Assembly: GCF_020748465.1 (NCBI RefSeq)
Contig: NZ_JAHZMP010000007.1
Coordinates: forward strand, 1 to 64,000
Source: Terrisporobacter mayombei
GTDB lineage: Bacteria > Bacillota > Clostridia > Peptostreptococcales > Peptostreptococcaceae
DNA length: 64,000 nt
Direction of reading: 5' to 3'
The notes below the pieces were generated by a model, which was given only the letters and a program-made list of their open reading frames with translations, was not told the origin of the DNA and did no database searches. A program made the position numbers and the translations under genes. Positions 25,585 to 33,608 of this stretch are shown here, piece after piece. Each line of letters starts with the position of its first letter. Position 1 is the first letter of the stretch.

Positions 25585-26874
25585 TGCACTAATCTTATTT
25601 AAATCTTCTTTATTGCTATTATATTTTATTATTAATTTCCCTATAAGACCTCCTAATATGGCTGGTACTACCCAGTTAAATCCTATAGAGTCTAAAGGTA
25701 ATTTATGTATAAAATTTATATTTACACCTAAACTATCAACAACATTTAATAAACTAATTAATAAAGTTATATAAGCTGAACATTTAAAGACTGATGATTT
25801 AGAAAAACATTTGTTAAAGGTACTCATAATTACTAATAATATTGAAACAGGATAAATAATAGTTAAAATTGGAGCTGCAATAGCTATTATTTTATCTACA
25901 CCTAAATTAGAAGCTACAGAACTAAATATACAAATAAAAGTAACTAAATGAGAGTATTTTAATTTTTTATTAGTCACATCTTCAAAATATTTAGCAGTAA
26001 CAGAAGTTAAACCTATAGATGTAGTAAGACATGCAAAAGCAACAATTATTCCCAATAATATGATTCCGCTTTTACCTAGTAAACTATTAGTTATATTTAC
26101 AAGTAAAGCAGTTTGAGAAATAGATGGATCATATACTGTTGAAACTGTAGCACCTAAGTATGCTAATCCACCGTATACAATAACTAGTCCAAATCCAGCA
26201 ATAAGTGCAGATTTTAAAGTCATAGATATATTTTCTTTTTTATCAGTATATCCTTTACTTATGAAAGAAGTCATTATTAAAGTTGTAACTCCACCTATAC
26301 CTAAAGCATCCATAGTTTGGTATCCTTGACTAAGTCCATTTACAAATAAATTATGATTATTATTCGTATTTAATTTACCAATAGGAGATATAATACCCTT
26401 AGTTATTAAAAGTCCTAAAGCAAGTAGAAGTATTGGAGTTAAGAATTTGCCTATTATATCCATAACTTTTGTTGGTCTTATAGTTAATATAAATGTTAAA
26501 CCAAAAAACAAAACAGAAAAAATTACTGAATTAATAGAAGAAGTAAGTGGCAATATGCTCATTTCAAAGGTTGTAGCTGCTGTTCTTGGTATAACTAGTA
26601 TAGGACCAAGACAAAGCATCATTATAACTTCTAAAGTAACTCCAAATTTTTTGCCAGCTTTTCCAACAACATCTTGGAAAGAGCCAGCCTTAGCCACAGC
26701 ATTTATTGACAACAAAATTATTCCAACATCAGCAAACACAAATCCTAAAAAGCTTATTAGCCAATTACTGCCTGAAGTCATACCTATAAAAGGAGGGAAT
26801 ATTAAGTTTCCTGCTCCAAAGAACACAGAAAAAAGGGCAAAACCAATTATTATAATATCTTTATTTTTATTCAT
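25582..26874 (-). CDS. brnQ: Branched-chain amino acid transporter (LIVCS family)
   Basis: A 430-residue Na+ or H+ coupled importer of leucine, isoleucine and valine with about twelve membrane spans. The family opening IIGFALFSVFFGAGNLIFPP follows MNKNKD. The open frame extends 46 codons further upstream to 27012 through the leader hairpins, but the start at 26874 has GAGGTG about eight bases upstream and gives the normal N-terminus. A CodY-like site sits in the promoter at 27181-27209, and the 300-base leader carries a small ORF and three hairpins. brnQ is a known CodY target in other Firmicutes. Confidence 0.92.
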   Translation of the reverse strand: MNKNKDIIIIGFALFSVFFGAGNLIFPPFIGMTSGSNWLISFLGFVFADVGIILLSINAVAKAGSFQDVVGKAGKKFGVTLEVIMMLCLGPILVIPRTAATTFEMSILPLTSSINSVIFSVLFFGLTFILTIRPTKVMDIIGKFLTPILLLALGLLITKGIISPIGKLNTNNNHNLFVNGLSQGYQTMDALGIGGVTTLIMTSFISKGYTDKKENISMTLKSALIAGFGLVIVYGGLAYLGATVSTVYDPSISQTALLVNITNSLLGKSGIILLGIIVAFACLTTSIGLTSVTAKYFEDVTNKKLKYSHLVTFICIFSSVASNLGVDKIIAIAAPILTIIYPVSILLVIMSTFNKCFSKSSVFKCSAYITLLISLLNVVDSLGVNINFIHKLPLDSIGFNWVVPAILGGLIGKLIIKYNSNKEDLNKISA

Positions 26875-27071
26875 TTTTAACACCTCAAGTTTAAATTTTA
26901 ATATATAAAAAGCCACATAGCATACACTATGTGGCTTTAGGCCTAGGATTAATAAAAGCCACATAGTAATTATCCATGTGGCTTTACATGACAAATTAAT
27001 TCTAGCCATCATAGATACAAATTTTTAAGATTTGTATCTATGATGATTTTATATATCTCATAAATACAAAT
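26875..27071 (-). promoter_or_regulatory. Leader of brnQ with three hairpins, two of them nearly identical
   Basis: Read on the minus strand: first a long hairpin at 27045-27007 (CATCATAGATACAAAT with ATTTGTATCTATGATG), then two hairpins with almost the same stem, AAAGCCACAT.. paired with ..ATGTGGCTTT, at 26985-26954 and 26939-26907. Each of the last two is followed by a T-run, so both can act as terminators before brnQ. The repeat suggests an attenuation device or a duplicated terminator. No T-box or known riboswitch core is visible. Confidence 0.6.
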
Positions 27072-27137
27072 CTATCTAAAATAGCTAAAATAATATAAAT
27101 TAAATTGTGATTTTTTAGTTAGACTTATATTTTTCAT
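27072..27137 (-). CDS. Possible 21-residue leader peptide of brnQ
   Basis: Between the CodY-type promoter and the hairpins an ATG at 27137 is preceded by AGGAGA with six bases spacing. It reads 21 codons and ends in TAG at 27072: MKNISLTKKS then QFNLYYFSYFR. Seven of the last eleven residues are aromatic or leucine. The good ribosome binding site and placement in front of terminator-like hairpins suggest a translated leader, but it is too short to prove by sequence. Confidence 0.42.
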   Translation of the reverse strand: MKNISLTKKSQFNLYYFSYFR

Positions 27138-27180
27138 TACTGTTCTCCTCAATTAATGTTATTTTTTACCTTATGAAACA

Positions 27181-27209
27181 ATGATACAAAATTTACTGAA
27201 AATTGTCAA
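27181..27209 (-). promoter_or_regulatory. brnQ promoter overlapped by a CodY-like box
   Basis: On the minus strand TTGACA (27209-27204), 17 bases, TATCAT (27186-27181). The spacer contains, at 27190-27204, AATTTACTGAAAATT (plus strand), 14 of 15 positions of the CodY consensus AATTTTCWGAAAATT. Binding there would block the promoter when branched-chain amino acids and GTP are plentiful. Confidence 0.7.
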
Positions 27210-27274
27210 CATACAATTTTTCTTACCTTTAACAAATTTATGTGTAGAAAAATGTAGAAAATTGTATAAAAAGA

Positions 27275-27304
27275 TTGAAAAAATATATGAGTACAGTATA
27301 TAAT
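27275..27304 (+). promoter_or_regulatory. Probable promoter of the second nupC
   Basis: TTGAAA (27275-27280), 18 bases, TATAAT (27299-27304), 64 bases before the start. Just upstream (27241-27270) are TGTAGAAAA-type direct repeats of unknown meaning. Confidence 0.5.
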
Positions 27305-27367
27305 GATTGAAGTGTTAATATATATAAATAAATTAATACGAAAAAATATGGAAGATGGGTTGATAAA

Positions 27368-28576
27368 ATGACAATATTATTAAACATAATGGGTATAATT
27401 GTTTTACTAGGTGTATTATATTTGTTCTCTGCAAATAAAAAGTTAATAGACAAGAAGATGATATTAAAAGCACTAGCATTACAATTTGTATTAGCATTTT
27501 TGCTAGTTAAATTTCCTTTAGGACAAGTAATGATTGAAAAAGTATCTGATGTAGTAACTAATATATTGGGTTATGGAAGAGACGGTCTTGAGTTTATATT
27601 TGGATCTTTAGCTGATGGTGGAGCGCCAACAGGATTTATATTCGGAATACAAACATTAGGAAACATAATATTTATATCAGCTTTAGTTTCAGCACTATAC
27701 TATTTAGGAGTTATAGGTGCCGTTGTTAAAGTAATAGGTGGGGTAATAGGTAAAATACTGGGAACTTCAAAAGTAGAGAGTTTTGTTGCTACTGCAAATA
27801 TGTTCCTTGGTCAAACTGAATCACCAATATTAGTAAGTAAATACTTAAAAAATATGACTGAGAGTGAAATAATGCTTGTTTTAGTTTCAGGAATGGGTAG
27901 TATGTCAGCTACAGTACTTATGGGATATTCAGGTATGGGTATACCAATGAAATATTTATTAATAGGTGGGGCTTTAGTTCCTCTAGGGAGTATAATAGTT
28001 TCAAAAATTATGTTACCAGAGAATAAAGAATTAAAAATTGATGAAGCTGAAGAAATTAAGATTGATAATAAAGGTGATAACCCTAACTTAATATCAGCAA
28101 TATCTCAAGGGGCAAATGATGGACTTAACATGGTTCTTGGTATAGGTGCGTCTCTTATAGCAATATTATCTTTAGTTGCACTTGTTAATGGTATTCTTGG
28201 AATATTTGGATTATCTTTAGAGCAAATATTCTCTGTATTATTTGCACCAATAGGATATTTAATGGGACTTGATATGAACAATGCTCAACTTGCAGGTCAA
28301 TTACTTGGAAGTAAATTAGTATTAAATGAATTTGTTGCATTTGGTCAATTGGGAGAAATTATAAAAACTCTTGACCCAAGAACAGCTTTAGTTCTTTCTG
28401 TTTCATTATGTGGATTTGCTAATATAGGTTCTATAGGTATATGTATATCTGGAATATCTGTATTCTGTCCAGAAAAAAGAAATCAATTAGCTAAGCTAGC
28501 GTTCAGAGGAATGATAGGTGGTTTTACAGTAAGTGTACTTAGTGCATTAATAGTTGGATTGATAGCAGCAATATAG
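27368..28576 (+). CDS. nupC: NupC-family nucleoside transporter, second paralogue
   Basis: A 402-residue CNT-family importer, closely similar along its whole length to the 428-residue protein at 15295 (for example VKFPLGQ, FGSLADGGAPTGFIFG, TESPILVSKYL, GSMSATVLMGY, CISGISVFCPEKRNQLAKLAFRGMI split across the C-terminus). It lacks most of the acidic linker of its paralogue (here only about 20 residues, KELKIDEAEEIKIDNKGDN). It stands alone with its own promoter and terminator, away from the catabolic genes, so it may serve a different nucleoside or condition. Confidence 0.94.
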   Translation: MTILLNIMGIIVLLGVLYLFSANKKLIDKKMILKALALQFVLAFLLVKFPLGQVMIEKVSDVVTNILGYGRDGLEFIFGSLADGGAPTGFIFGIQTLGNIIFISALVSALYYLGVIGAVVKVIGGVIGKILGTSKVESFVATANMFLGQTESPILVSKYLKNMTESEIMLVLVSGMGSMSATVLMGYSGMGIPMKYLLIGGALVPLGSIIVSKIMLPENKELKIDEAEEIKIDNKGDNPNLISAISQGANDGLNMVLGIGASLIAILSLVALVNGILGIFGLSLEQIFSVLFAPIGYLMGLDMNNAQLAGQLLGSKLVLNEFVAFGQLGEIIKTLDPRTALVLSVSLCGFANIGSIGICISGISVFCPEKRNQLAKLAFRGMIGGFTVSVLSALIVGLIAAI

Positions 28577-28583
28577 TCTGTAC

Positions 28584-28616
28584 TAAAAGGAGTCTTTATG
28601 GCTCCTTTTATTTTTA
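28584..28616 (+). terminator. Intrinsic terminator after the second nupC
   Basis: AAAAGGAG pairs with CTCCTTTT around a nine-base loop, then T-rich sequence. Confidence 0.8.
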
Positions 28617-28705
28617 CGATAAAATATTTTCAATTAACATTTATAATTAAATTTAAATGTATCTTAAGAAAAATAAGTTATGATTACGTTTGGAATATAA
28701 TGGTT

Positions 28706-28734
28706 TTGACAAAAATAATTTTATATGGTAATAT
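28706..28734 (+). promoter_or_regulatory. Promoter of rnpB
   Basis: TTGACA (28706-28711), 17 bases, TAATAT (28729-28734), about eight bases before the RNA start. Confidence 0.75.
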
Positions 28735-28741
28735 ATACGAA

Positions 28742-29090
28742 GATTAAGTAAGTCAGATAATCGCAGGTAGCATTTGCTACGTGAGGAAAGTCGGAGCTCC
28801 ATAGAGCAGGGTGCTAGGTAACGCCTAGTGGGAGTAATCCTAAGGAAAGTGCAACAGAAAATTACCGCCAAGATTTTCTTGGTAAGGATGAAAAGGCGAG
28901 GTAAGAGCTCACCGTTTCTCAGGTGACTGAGAGAGCCGTGTAAACCCCACCTGGAGCAAGACCAAAAGAGGGCCAAAAGAGTGTTGCTCGCACTCTCCGG
29001 TAGGTAGGTCGCTTGAGCATATTGGTGACAATATGCCTAGATAGATGATTATCAAATACAGAACTCCGCTTATAGATTTGCTTGATTATA
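28742..29090 (+). ncRNA. rnpB: RNase P RNA
   Basis: The catalytic RNA that trims tRNA 5' ends. Conserved cores are present: GAGGAAAGTCGGAGCTC near 28782, the ACAGAAA block at 28853-28859, CCGTGTAAACCCCACC, and the 3' element ACAGAACTCCGCTTAT at 29059-29074. The 5' strand AAGTAAGTCAGATA can pair with the 3' strand TATAGATTTGCTT to close helix P1, which sets the approximate ends. Length about 350. ORFs overlapping this region are chance shadows. Confidence 0.95.
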
Positions 29091-29117
29091 AGAATCCTAG
29101 ATAGGGTTCTTTTTTTA
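29091..29117 (+). terminator. Intrinsic terminator of rnpB
   Basis: AGAATCCTA pairs with TAGGGTTCT (one G-U), followed by seven T residues. Confidence 0.85.
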
Positions 29118-29258
29118 TGTTTATAATTAATTCTCACAAGAAAATAAATTTATTGTGCTTAAATGAGTTGGAAAAATATTAGAAATATTGGCTTTTTCGT
29201 TAAATTATGTTAGAGTCTTAGTATGGGGAAAGATTTTTGTAAAAATGGGGGAAAACAA

Positions 29259-30362
29259 ATGAAAAAAATTGAAAAAGTAATACTTGGTTCTTTAGTAGTA
29301 GGCACGACAGTATCATCTAGTATAGTATTTATTCAGGCTGAGAAATTAGGGGAGACTCAGTACTATTTGGCTGATAACTTAAATATGAGAAAAGGGCCAG
29401 GAACAGACTACATATCTATAGGAACTCTAAAAAAAGGTACAATAATAACACCATTAGAGTATTCGCAAGATAAATTGTGGGTTAAAGTGAAATATAATAA
29501 TCAGTATGTATGGATGTGTGCAAAGTATATTAAAAAAGTTGAAAATAGTAATGAAACTGATAAAAAACTTGGTGATTATAAAACGAAGGAAAAGTTGAAT
29601 CTAAGAAAAGGACCATCTACGGATAATATAATAACTTTAACAATACCAAAGGGTAATACTATTGAAGTTATTGACTTTTCTTGTGATAATAACTGGGCTA
29701 AAGTTAACTATAACAATCAAACTGGTTGGGTTAGTAATACTTACATAGAAAAAATAACTTCACAAGGTGACAATGATGTTTCTAAATATGAAGATCACAT
29801 AACTACTTCATCAGTAAATGTTAGGACAGGGCCTTCTACTAATTATAAAAAAATAGGAGTATTATCTAAAGATGTACTAGTAAAGCCAATAGGTTTTGAT
29901 AAATATGGTGATTGGGTTAAATTCAATTATAATGGAAAAGAGAGTTGGATCTGCAAATCTTATTTAAAAAAAGTAAGCGATAACAATACATTATATACAA
30001 GTGAAAATGTAAATTTAAGAACTAGCTCAAGTGTTAATAGCACAAAGATATGTACAATACCCAAAAATGCTAAGGTAAGTATTTTATCATATAATAGTGA
30101 CAAAACTTGGGCGCAAGTAAAATATAATGATAAATCCGGATGGGTAATTGCAGAATACTTAACATCAAAAGCAACACAAAACTATAAGTTGGGTACTACT
30201 ACAACTAGATTAAATCTTAGAGATTTACCTAATTTGGATGGTAAGACATTAATTACAATGCCGAGTGGGGCAAGTATTAAAATATATGAAGAAAAAAATG
30301 GGTGGCTAAAAGTAAGCTATAATAATATTGTAGGTTATTGTGTAGCTGTATATGTAAAATAA
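29259..30362 (+). CDS. Exported protein with five SH3b domains
   Basis: A 367-residue secreted or wall-associated protein. The signal peptide is residues 1-30 (IEKVILGSLVVGTTVSSSIVF). The rest consists of five bacterial SH3 domains of about 62 residues, each with a variant of the LNLRKGPSTD motif and a WVKVKYNN motif. No catalytic domain is present, so it may be a peptidoglycan-binding or adhesion factor, or a partner of a hydrolase. ATG 29259 with GGGGGA upstream is chosen over the in-frame ATG 29223, since the signal peptide begins there. Confidence 0.85.
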   Translation: MKKIEKVILGSLVVGTTVSSSIVFIQAEKLGETQYYLADNLNMRKGPGTDYISIGTLKKGTIITPLEYSQDKLWVKVKYNNQYVWMCAKYIKKVENSNETDKKLGDYKTKEKLNLRKGPSTDNIITLTIPKGNTIEVIDFSCDNNWAKVNYNNQTGWVSNTYIEKITSQGDNDVSKYEDHITTSSVNVRTGPSTNYKKIGVLSKDVLVKPIGFDKYGDWVKFNYNGKESWICKSYLKKVSDNNTLYTSENVNLRTSSSVNSTKICTIPKNAKVSILSYNSDKTWAQVKYNDKSGWVIAEYLTSKATQNYKLGTTTTRLNLRDLPNLDGKTLITMPSGASIKIYEEKNGWLKVSYNNIVGYCVAVYVK

Positions 30363-30373
30363 ATATCTAATAT

Positions 30374-30411
30374 AAAAAGCATCTTATAAATTACTATAAG
30401 ATGCTTTTTAT
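30374..30411 (+). terminator. Intrinsic terminator
   Basis: AAAAAGCATCTTATA pairs with TATAAGATGCTTTTT. Confidence 0.92.
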
Positions 30412-30506
30412 ATTATGGGTTAATATGCAAAATTGAAGAATCTTCAAAAATATGGTAGATTTAACCTATGCTAAATAATATAATTGTTAATTTAGGGGGA
30501 ATAATT

Positions 30507-31552
30507 ATGGTACTAGTTACAGGAGGGCAGGGTATATAGGAAGTCATACAGTTGTGGAATTATTAAATGAAAACTAAGAAGTAGTAATAGTAGATAATTT
30601 TTGTAATAGCAATAAATTAGTACTAGAGAGAATAAGAAAAATAACAAATAAGGAATTTAAATTCTACAATGTAGATGTTACAGATAAAAATTCTTTTAAA
30701 ATGGTATTTGAAGAAAATAATATTAATTCAATAATTCATTTTGCTGCATTAAAAGCAGTAGGAGAATCTGTTGAAAAACCTTTAGAATATTATAAAAACA
30801 ATTTAGTAGGGGCATTAGTTGTATTTGAGTTAATGAAAGAGTTAAATGTGAATAACTTTGTTTTCTCATCATCAGCTACAGTGTATGGAAAGCCAGAATA
30901 TTGTCCAATAAAAGAAGATTTTCCACTATGGACAACAAATCCTTATGGAGCTACTAAACTTATGATAGAGGACGTTATGAGCGATTTAAGTAAAGCTAAT
31001 AATAACTTAAATTTAGCTATTCTTAGATATTTTAATCCAATAGGAGCTCATATTAGTGGTATAATAGGCGAGGAACTAAATGGTACACCAAATAATTTAA
31101 TGCCATATATAACGAAGGTAGCTGTTGGCCAATTAAAGGAACTTAGTGTGTTTGGAAATGATTATGATACACCTGATGGGATAGGAGTTAGAAACTATAT
31201 TCACGTAGTTGATTTAGTAAAAGGTCATTTGGCTGCACTCAAAAAACTAGAAGAAAAGCATGGTTTAGTAACTTATAATCTAGGTACAGGGAAAGGTTAT
31301 AGTGTTTTAGATTTAGTTAGTTCATTTGAAAAGGCTAATAACATAGAAATACCATATAAAATAGTTGAAAGAAGGCCTGGAGATATAGATATGTGTTATG
31401 CAGATCCAACCAAGGTATATAAAGAGTTAGGATGGAAGGCAGAATTTGATATTGAAAGAATGTGTGAAGATTCCTGGAGATGGCAAAGTAATAATCCAAA
31501 AGGCTATGAAGAAAATAATGAATTATTAGGTATGATTACATATGAAATATAA
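30507..31552 (+). pseudogene. galE: UDP-glucose 4-epimerase, broken by a frameshift and a stop codon
   Basis: From ATG 30507 (after TAGGGGGA) the frame reads MVLVTGG and then needs one extra G near 30525-30527 to continue as AGYIGSHTVVELLNEN. Without it the frame ends at TAG 30537. In the restored frame a second lesion follows: TAA at 30575-30577 where the family has a codon for tyrosine or similar (NEN-stop-EVVIVDNF). Beyond it the gene is intact to 31552, with FSSSATVYGKPEY, the catalytic YGATK and IRYFNPIGAH-like segment. Two independent lesions make a real loss more likely than one sequencing error. An internal ATG at 30701 would give a 283-residue product without the NAD-binding glycine motif. 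Confidence 0.85.
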
Positions 31553-31573
31553 AATCTTAAAAGGAGGTATGAA

Positions 31574-32011
31574 TTGGAGTATTTAAGAATAATGATTTTA
31601 TCAATGGTTCCTGTTACAGAGCTACGAGGGGCCATACCTATAGGCATAGCTTTAGATTTGAACCCTATAGGGGTTTATATTGCCAGTGTATTAGGATCTA
31701 CGCTAGTGGGTATACCTCTTGTATTAGCATATAGACATGTGATGAAATTTTTAAGAGACAAAAAAATATTTGTTTCATTATTAAATAAAATAGATAACAA
31801 AATAGAAATTAGTATGAAGAAAATGAAGACAGCGTCAATAATAGGTATTATATTATTTGTAGGTGTGCCTTTACCGACAACGGGAACATGGACAGCCGCG
31901 GCTATTGCATCAATTTTAAGAATGAGACTTAAAGAGGCATTATGTGGAATTTTTATTGGAAATGCATTATCAGGATTAATTGTAAGCCTTTTATCTTACC
32001 ATATAATTTAA
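31574..32011 (+). CDS. Small multi-drug export protein family (COG2426) membrane protein
   Basis: A 145-residue membrane protein with about four spans. MVPVTELRGAIPIGI and GVPLPTTGTWTAAAIASI are signatures of the family named small multi-drug export protein, whose real function is poorly known; it is related in fold to the DedA/VTT group. The start is TTG at 31574, with AAGGAGGT six bases upstream; the nearby ATG at 31570 is out of frame and soon stopped. It follows the galE pseudogene by 21 bases. Confidence 0.8.
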   Translation: MEYLRIMILSMVPVTELRGAIPIGIALDLNPIGVYIASVLGSTLVGIPLVLAYRHVMKFLRDKKIFVSLLNKIDNKIEISMKKMKTASIIGIILFVGVPLPTTGTWTAAAIASILRMRLKEALCGIFIGNALSGLIVSLLSYHII

Positions 32012-32017
32012 AAATGA

Positions 32018-32034
32018 TGTAATAAAATTGTCAT
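32018..32034 (+). promoter_or_regulatory. WalR-like box, one mismatch
   Basis: TGTAAT, five bases, TGTCAT: 11 of 12 positions of TGTWAH-N5-TGTWAH. It is upstream of the L,D-transpeptidase gene, whose likely -10 is TATAAT at 32070-32075. Confidence 0.3.
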
Positions 32035-32109
32035 CATTTCTTTAGGTAAAATATGTTAGAATATTAATGTATAATATTTTACCTTATCACAGGCAAGGGG
32101 GAATGAAAT

Positions 32110-33465
32110 ATGAAGAAAAGGTTTAAATCATTTTGTACAATATTATTGGCAACTGTAATGATATTAGCATCGAGTATACCTGTAGCAAATGCAGCAACTA
32201 ATCAATTAATTATAGTTAACTCAAAAAATAACACTTTGAATTTCTATGAAAATTATACTTTAGTAAGGAAATTTAAATGTGCAACAGGAAAAGCAAGTAC
32301 GCCAACACCACAGCGTAAAACAACTATAGTAAATAAAATTAAAAACAGACGTTACAATAAAGGTAATATTCCAGGAGGAGACCCAAGAAATCCTTTAGGA
32401 AAAAGATGGATGGGGTTAAATATGTATGGATATGGAACTACATATGGAATTCATGGAAATAATAATGAAAGTTCGATTGGCAAAAATGTAAGTGGTGGAT
32501 GCATCAGAATGCACAACAAGGATGTAGAGTGGCTATATAATAAAATAAGAGTTGGAGCTACAGTAATAATAAAAAGCACATCTAATGATGATGCATGGAT
32601 TGCTAATCAATATGGTATAAAACTTAGAAATACATGGCATACAAATAATGGTTATAAATATTATTGTAAGTCAAATGGTAAATATGCAACTGGCTGGTAT
32701 ACTGTTGGTAATAAAACTTATTACTTTGATAGTAAGGGAAGAATGCAGACTGGCTTAAAAACAATATCTGGTAAGAAATATTATTTAGGAAAAGACGGAG
32801 CAAGACAAACAGGATGGCAAACAATATCTGGTAAAAAATATTACTTTACAAAAACAGGAAGTACAAAGGGTCAATCAGTTAAAGATAAGAGATATATAGA
32901 TGGATCTTACTATTACTTTGATAATAACTATGTAATGGTTGCTAATAAAAAGGTTAAAATAGAAAATAGCTATTATTACTTTGGTAAAGACGGAAAAATG
33001 CAAACAGGATGGCAAACAGTATCTGGTAAAAAATATTACTTTACAAAAACAGGAAATACAAAGGGTCAATCAGTTAAAGATAAGAGATATATAGATGGAT
33101 CTTACTACTATTTTGATAATAATTGTGTAATGGTAGCTGATAAAAAGGTCCAAGTAGGAACTGACTACTACTACTTTGGTAATGATGGAAAAATGTTTAA
33201 GAATAAAGAATTTAAGATAAATACTGACTATTATTATTTTGGTAGTGATGGAAAAGCTTACAAATCTTGTGATAAACAAATAGATGGTTATATTTATACT
33301 TTTGATAAAGTAGGAAAGAGAATTAATAAAATCAAGATAAAAGAGAATGCAAATGACTCTAAAAAAACTTATAATTCTCAAAAAACAGACGAGTCACAAC
33401 CTAAAGAAATAAAAAAAGAAATAAAAGAAAATAATGACGATGCTTCTTTAGAAGAGGCTATATAA
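32110..33465 (+). CDS. L,D-transpeptidase with cell-wall-binding repeats
   Basis: A 451-residue exported enzyme forming 3-3 cross-links in peptidoglycan. Signal peptide to about residue 29 (VANA/AT). The YkuD catalytic domain spans about 32-155, with the active-site motif HGNNNESSIG...SGGCIRMHN; the cysteine is in SGGC. From residue 175 a series of choline-binding-type repeats follows (GWYTVGNKTYYFDSKGRMQTG, GWQTISGKKYYF), as in the C. difficile enzyme Ldt1. The last 45 residues are charged and disordered. Two 65-residue repeat blocks are nearly identical at the DNA level. GGGGGAAT precedes the ATG. Confidence 0.93.
   Translation: MKKRFKSFCTILLATVMILASSIPVANAATNQLIIVNSKNNTLNFYENYTLVRKFKCATGKASTPTPQRKTTIVNKIKNRRYNKGNIPGGDPRNPLGKRWMGLNMYGYGTTYGIHGNNNESSIGKNVSGGCIRMHNKDVEWLYNKIRVGATVIIKSTSNDDAWIANQYGIKLRNTWHTNNGYKYYCKSNGKYATGWYTVGNKTYYFDSKGRMQTGLKTISGKKYYLGKDGARQTGWQTISGKKYYFTKTGSTKGQSVKDKRYIDGSYYYFDNNYVMVANKKVKIENSYYYFGKDGKMQTGWQTVSGKKYYFTKTGNTKGQSVKDKRYIDGSYYYFDNNCVMVADKKVQVGTDYYYFGNDGKMFKNKEFKINTDYYYFGSDGKAYKSCDKQIDGYIYTFDKVGKRINKIKIKENANDSKKTYNSQKTDESQPKEIKKEIKENNDDASLEEAI
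32812..33201 (+). repeat. Tandem 195-bp repeat inside the L,D-transpeptidase gene
   Basis: Two direct copies, 32812-33006 and 33007-33201, begin with GGATGGCAAACA. The first 120 bases are almost identical; the second half has diverged. Each copy encodes 65 residues, three wall-binding repeats. It is a site for copy-number change by recombination. Confidence 0.9.
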
Positions 33466-33470
33466 ATTCA

Positions 33471-33510
33471 AAAGGTTTCCTCATTGATTAATAATGAGGA
33501 GGCCTTTTTT
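33471..33510 (+). terminator. Intrinsic terminator
   Basis: AAAGGTTTCCTCATT pairs with AATGAGGAGGCCTTT with minor mismatches, then T residues. Confidence 0.85.
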
Positions 33511-33608
33511 ACTTATGACAAAAAGGTAAGAAAAACTTAATGTCCTTTTTATATTAAATAAGCTATAATTTTCAAATAGAGAAAAAGAATGTAATGGGGG
33601 AGACATAA

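Noticed and set aside
26907..26985. CRISPR-like repeats
   Set aside because: Only two copies, each palindromic and followed by T-runs; they are terminator-like hairpins in the brnQ leader.
26875..27012. N-terminal extension of brnQ by 46 codons
   Set aside because: It runs through terminator-like hairpins and lacks family similarity; ATG 26874 has a good ribosome binding site.
28653..29137. Two minus-strand open frames of 107 and 72 codons
   Set aside because: They lie inside the RNase P RNA, whose conserved cores explain the sequence; no ribosome binding sites.
30701..31552. A functional short galE starting at an internal ATG
   Set aside because: It would miss the glycine-rich NAD-binding motif, and the upstream sequence is clearly the same gene in a broken frame.
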